Source: Candidatus Micrarchaeia archaeon (GTDB lineage: Archaea; Micrarchaeota; Micrarchaeia; Anstonellales; Bilamarchaeaceae). From it: 14,991 nt of DNA. The notes under the pieces are model-generated. The model had not been told where the DNA came from, did no database searches, and saw only the letters and a list, made by a program, of their open reading frames with translations. The stretch is taken from the NCBI GenBank assembly GCA_041650355.1, contig JBAZLI010000012.1, positions 1-14,991 of the forward strand, written 5' to 3'. The position numbers were made by a program, and so were the translations under genes. Position 1 is the stretch's first letter. Every line of letters begins with the position of its first letter. This document shows positions 11,997 through 14,991 of this stretch, in pieces.

Positions 11997-13118
11997 ATGG
12001 ATAAAGAATCTCTTACCATTTCCGGGGGCACGGCCCTGGTGCAGCGGCTGTACGGGGCCCTGGCAGAGGCCAGCCCGTTCTACCGCCCCGCGAAGTACGG
12101 CTATTCCAACGCCCGCGTGAGTTCCATGAAGAGCCTGCTCCTGAAAAAAGAGTTCCTCCAGGAGCTGGTGAGGGTGCGGAGCATAGACGCGGTCATAGGG
12201 ATGCTGGAGCGCACTCCGTACAAGGAGGAGCTGGTGAAGCTTTCGATGAAGCACCACGGCTCGGAGCTGGTGGAAGTCGCGGCCGCGAGGCACTTCGCTT
12301 CTGTCGCGAAGAAACTCGTGCGCATAGCCCCTGGGGAAGACCGCAAAGCCGTGGACGTGCTCCTGACCAAATGGGATGTGGTGAATACGAAAATACTGCT
12401 GAATGCAAGGCTTACCGGCAAAGCCTACCAGGACGTGGCGCCTTTCCTCATGCCCCTGGAGTCGCTGGACGAAGGCGAGGCCAAGAGCCTTTTCGAAGGA
12501 AAGGGAACCGCGCTCTTCATGCGCTTCGTGAAAACCAGGCTTGGAAAGGGGCTGGTGGAAAGCGGCATGGTTTCGAGCACCGAGCTTGAAAAAATCTTCA
12601 TGCATTTCGGCAACGCGGAAATCATGAAGCTCGAGCTGCTCCTGGACAGGTTCTACTACTCCCTTTACCGGAAGAGCGGCATGTTCCAGAGCCGCGAGAT
12701 GGCGCCCATAGCCAAAACATTCGCGACTGAAATAGACCTGAAGAACGCAACCACGATAATCAGGCTCAAGCGCCACGGAGTAAGCGACAGGAAATCAATA
12801 AGCAGGTTCCTGATGAAGGACGGAAGCAAGCCGCTCAAGAGCTTCGACCAGATGATAGAAGCGAGGGACGAGAAGGACACGCTCAAGGCGGCAGCACAGC
12901 TGTTCGGCCTGAAAGCCCCGCCTGCGGGCGTGGTGGAGCTGGAGATGGAGTTCGAGAAGATGCTTGGCGCCGCGAAGGTGCGCGCATTCTACCGCACCAC
13001 GCTCTCGCTGGGAACTTTGCTCGGCTTCCTGCTACTCAACATACGGAAGATAGCTACTGCGAAGGAATTCGGCACTCCGGACAAGAAGATAGAGGAGATG
13101 CTGGTGTTCCAGAATTAG
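11997..13118 (+). CDS. atpC: A-type ATP synthase subunit C (d-like connector)
   Basis: Funnel-shaped subunit that couples the central stalk to the K ring. From ATG 11997 it has 373 residues, in the family range. It is all-helical, with three similar bundles; recognisable segments are YGYSNARVSSMKSLLL (about residue 32 on), ELLLDRFYYSLYRK, DLKNATTIIRLKRHGV and the C-terminal TTLSLGTLLGFLLLNIRKIATAKEFG. The start at 11997 is preferred over the in-frame ATG at 11976 because GTGAG lies four bases upstream, matching the spacing of other genes here. It follows subunit E after about 30 bases. Confidence 0.93.
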   Translation: MDKESLTISGGTALVQRLYGALAEASPFYRPAKYGYSNARVSSMKSLLLKKEFLQELVRVRSIDAVIGMLERTPYKEELVKLSMKHHGSELVEVAAARHFASVAKKLVRIAPGEDRKAVDVLLTKWDVVNTKILLNARLTGKAYQDVAPFLMPLESLDEGEAKSLFEGKGTALFMRFVKTRLGKGLVESGMVSSTELEKIFMHFGNAEIMKLELLLDRFYYSLYRKSGMFQSREMAPIAKTFATEIDLKNATTIIRLKRHGVSDRKSISRFLMKDGSKPLKSFDQMIEARDEKDTLKAAAQLFGLKAPPAGVVELEMEFEKMLGAAKVRAFYRTTLSLGTLLGFLLLNIRKIATAKEFGTPDKKIEEMLVFQN

Positions 13119-13138
13119 ACTAGAATTGACGTGATGAA

Positions 13139-13462
13139 ATGGCCCAGGGAAAAATAACCGTGCTCGGGGAAAGGTACTTCACCGAAGGCTTCATGCTCGC
13201 AGGGGTGCAGGACGTTTTCACCGTGGAAAAGGACGCCGAGCAGAAGCTTTCCGGGCTGATAGATTCCAAGGAATACTCGATAATATTCATAAGCGAGAAG
13301 CTGGGCGAGCAGATGGACTGGCGCCTGAAGAAGAAAATCTCGAACCTCGCCTATCCGGTGGTGGTCGCGCTTCCGGACGTCGCGGTGGAAAGCACCGAGG
13401 CCGCGAACATAAGGGCGCTCATAAAGCGCGCATTGGGCTTCGACATAGTCGCAAAGCAGTGA
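13139..13462 (+). CDS. atpF: A-type ATP synthase subunit F
   Basis: Small central-stalk subunit bound to subunit D, with a Rossmann-like fold and a mobile C-terminal helix. 107 residues, normal length. It begins KITVLGERYFTEGFMLAGV, where most relatives have a start such as IAVIGDxDTVxGFRLAGV, then YSIIFISEKLGEQM and PVVVALPD, and ends with a helix carrying IRALIKRALGFDI. GTGAT lies just upstream of the ATG. The position between C and A is the standard order. Confidence 0.93.
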   Translation: MAQGKITVLGERYFTEGFMLAGVQDVFTVEKDAEQKLSGLIDSKEYSIIFISEKLGEQMDWRLKKKISNLAYPVVVALPDVAVESTEAANIRALIKRALGFDIVAKQ

Positions 13463-13514
13463 GCAGGGAAAGAAGCATGACGAAAAAGCAATGATGGCAT
13501 TTCAAGGTGATTGA

Positions 13515-14991
13515 ATGGCAAAGAAAGGTACGCTAAAAAGGATTTCCGGGCCGGTCGTGGAAGTGAAGAACCTGGAGGACGCGAAGCTCTACGACGTGGT
13601 CCGCGTAGGGGAAGAGGGCCTCGTGGGGGAAATAATCAAAATCGTGGGCGGGACCGCGGTGGTGCAGGTTTACGAGGACACCAACGGGCTCAAGCCAGGG
13701 GAACCGGTTGAAAACACAGGGCAGCCTCTCAGCGTGGAGCTCGGTCCGGGAATACTCAGGAACATTTACGACGGCATACAGAGGCCGCTGAAAGACATAG
13801 AGGCGAAGAGCGGCTATTTCATCCGCAGGGGCATAAACGTCCCTCCGCTCCCGCGCGACATCAAATGGGAGTTCAAGGCGAAAGTCAAGGCAGGGGATCA
13901 CGTGAAGATGGGCGACGTGCTCGGGGAAATTCAGGAAACAGACCTCATAGTGCACAGGGTCCTTTCCCCGTACGGGGGAAAAATCCTCAGCATAAAAGGA
14001 GGCAAGTACACCATAGAGCAGGAGATAGGCGAGATAGAAGTTGCGGGAAAGAAGAAGGACCTCTACATGTACCAGAAGTGGTTCGTGCGCACGCCCAGGC
14101 CTTATACCGAGAAGCTCCCGCCGGTAATCCCGCTGGTCACAGGGCAGCGCGTCGTTGACACGTTCTTCCCGATATCAAAAGGCGGGACCGCGGCCATTCC
14201 AGGGCCTTTCGGCTCAGGCAAAACCGTAACCCAGCAGAGCCTTGCCAAATATTCCGACACTGAAATAGTGGTTTACATCGGCTGCGGGGAGCGCGGAAAC
14301 GAGATGACCGAAGTGCTCACGGAATTCCCGCACCTGAAGGACGACAAGACCGGGAAGCCGCTCATGGAAAGGACCGTTCTTATCGCGAACACCTCCAACA
14401 TGCCGGTCGCTGCGCGCGAAGCCAGCATATACACGGGAATCACGCTCGCCGAGTATTACAGGGACATGGGCTACAACGTGGCGCTCATGGCGGATTCCAC
14501 CAGCAGGTGGGCAGAGGCGTTGCGTGAAATCGGGGGAAGGCTGGAGGAAATGCCCGGAGAGGAAGGATATCCGGCTTACCTCGCGCGAAGGCTCGCGGAA
14601 TTCTACGAAAGGGCCGGAAGGGTGCGCACGATGGGAACCGACGAGCGCTACGGCTCCATCTCGATAATAGGCGCGGTTTCCCCGCCGGGCGGAGACATAA
14701 GCGAACCTGTTTCCCAGAACACATTGCGCGTAACCAAGGTGTTCCTCGCATTGGATGCATCTCTTGCGCAAAGGAGGCACTTCCCTGCCATCAACTGGCT
14801 CAAGAGCTACTCGCTTTACAAGGACAGCCTGGACGAATGGCTCAGGACCAATGTTTCTGATGAATTTCCCGGGATGAGGGACAAGGCCATGGAACTGCTC
14901 CAGAAGGAAGCCGAACTCCAGGAAATAGTGCAGCTCGTGGGGCCGGACGCGCTTCCGGACAAGGAGCAGGTGGTTCTCCTCGTTACGAAGA
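13515..14991 (+). CDS. atpA: A-type ATP synthase catalytic subunit A, 3' end missing at window edge
   Basis: Catalytic subunit that makes or hydrolyses ATP at the A/B interface. 492 codons are visible of about 580-600. ATG 13515 has GGTGAT (13506-13511) upstream. In order: N-terminal beta-barrel (GTLKRISGPVVEVK), the extra 'non-homologous' domain of A-type A subunits (about 115-185), P-loop GPFGSGKT (230-237, Lys236), the catalytic Glu259 in GCGERGNEM, then MADSTSRWAEALREI, EEGYPAYLARRLAEFYERAG and GSISIIGAVSPPGGD. No intein interrupts the P-loop, a common insertion site in archaeal homologues. After F there is a 52-base gap with no gene. Subunits B and D presumably follow beyond the window. 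Confidence 0.97.
   Translation, partial: MAKKGTLKRISGPVVEVKNLEDAKLYDVVRVGEEGLVGEIIKIVGGTAVVQVYEDTNGLKPGEPVENTGQPLSVELGPGILRNIYDGIQRPLKDIEAKSGYFIRRGINVPPLPRDIKWEFKAKVKAGDHVKMGDVLGEIQETDLIVHRVLSPYGGKILSIKGGKYTIEQEIGEIEVAGKKKDLYMYQKWFVRTPRPYTEKLPPVIPLVTGQRVVDTFFPISKGGTAAIPGPFGSGKTVTQQSLAKYSDTEIVVYIGCGERGNEMTEVLTEFPHLKDDKTGKPLMERTVLIANTSNMPVAAREASIYTGITLAEYYRDMGYNVALMADSTSRWAEALREIGGRLEEMPGEEGYPAYLARRLAEFYERAGRVRTMGTDERYGSISIIGAVSPPGGDISEPVSQNTLRVTKVFLALDASLAQRRHFPAINWLKSYSLYKDSLDEWLRTNVSDEFPGMRDKAMELLQKEAELQEIVQLVGPDALPDKEQVVLLVTK

Noticed and set aside
11232..12776. Long minus-strand open frame (514 codons) opposite the ATP synthase genes
   Set aside because: Antisense shadow of subunits E and C, rich in His/Arg/Leu with no family motif and no ribosome binding site.

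Overview
The window is chromosomal DNA from an archaeon. The evidence is an A-type ATP synthase operon, ribosomal proteins found only in archaea and eukaryotes (L18e and the archaeal forms of L13, S9 and S2), RNA polymerase subunit N, TATA/BRE-like promoters, at least one probable leaderless start, Shine-Dalgarno sites of the GGTGA type, and a tRNA gene with a bulge-helix-bulge intron. Arginine is often coded by AGG and isoleucine by ATA. A DPANN-type lineage (for example Micrarchaeota or Diapherotrites) would fit the cysteine-ladder surface protein, the very short SufD and the odd tRNA intron, but that placement is inference.

Region 1 (1-4274) is an iron-sulfur cluster assembly locus in two divergent halves. 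sufC and the start of sufS (cut by the window edge) lie on the minus strand; sufB and a short sufD lie on the plus strand. Between them are about 400 bases of mostly non-coding, hairpin-rich DNA and a small unrecognised gene with its own TATA box and a strong ribosome binding site. SufS supplies persulfide sulfur and SufB-SufC-SufD form the scaffold/ATPase complex. sufB seems to be read from a leaderless GTG.

Region 2 (4275-7004) is the L18e-L13-S9-RpoN-S2 operon, tightly packed with Shine-Dalgarno sites that overlap the stop codons upstream. S9 carries a 128-residue lysine/glutamate/histidine-rich N-terminal extension with four 13-residue tandem repeats. A tRNA-Pro(GGG) gene lies between rpoN and rps2; it is interrupted inside the T-loop (59/60) by a 37-base intron with a clear bulge-helix-bulge fold.

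Region 3 (7005-8809) holds one minus-strand gene for a membrane-anchored extracellular protein with 28 cysteines in 14 regular pairs. After it comes a 540-base intergenic region with a candidate small structured RNA (about 8443-8525) that has its own TATA box, a UUCG hairpin, a possible pseudoknot and competing helices, and then the AT-rich leader of the next operon.

Region 4 (8810-14991) is the A-type ATP synthase operon in the order H-I-K-E-C-F-A, with subunit A cut by the window end. Together these genes encode the peripheral stalk, the ion channel, the rotor ring, the central stalk connectors and the catalytic subunit.
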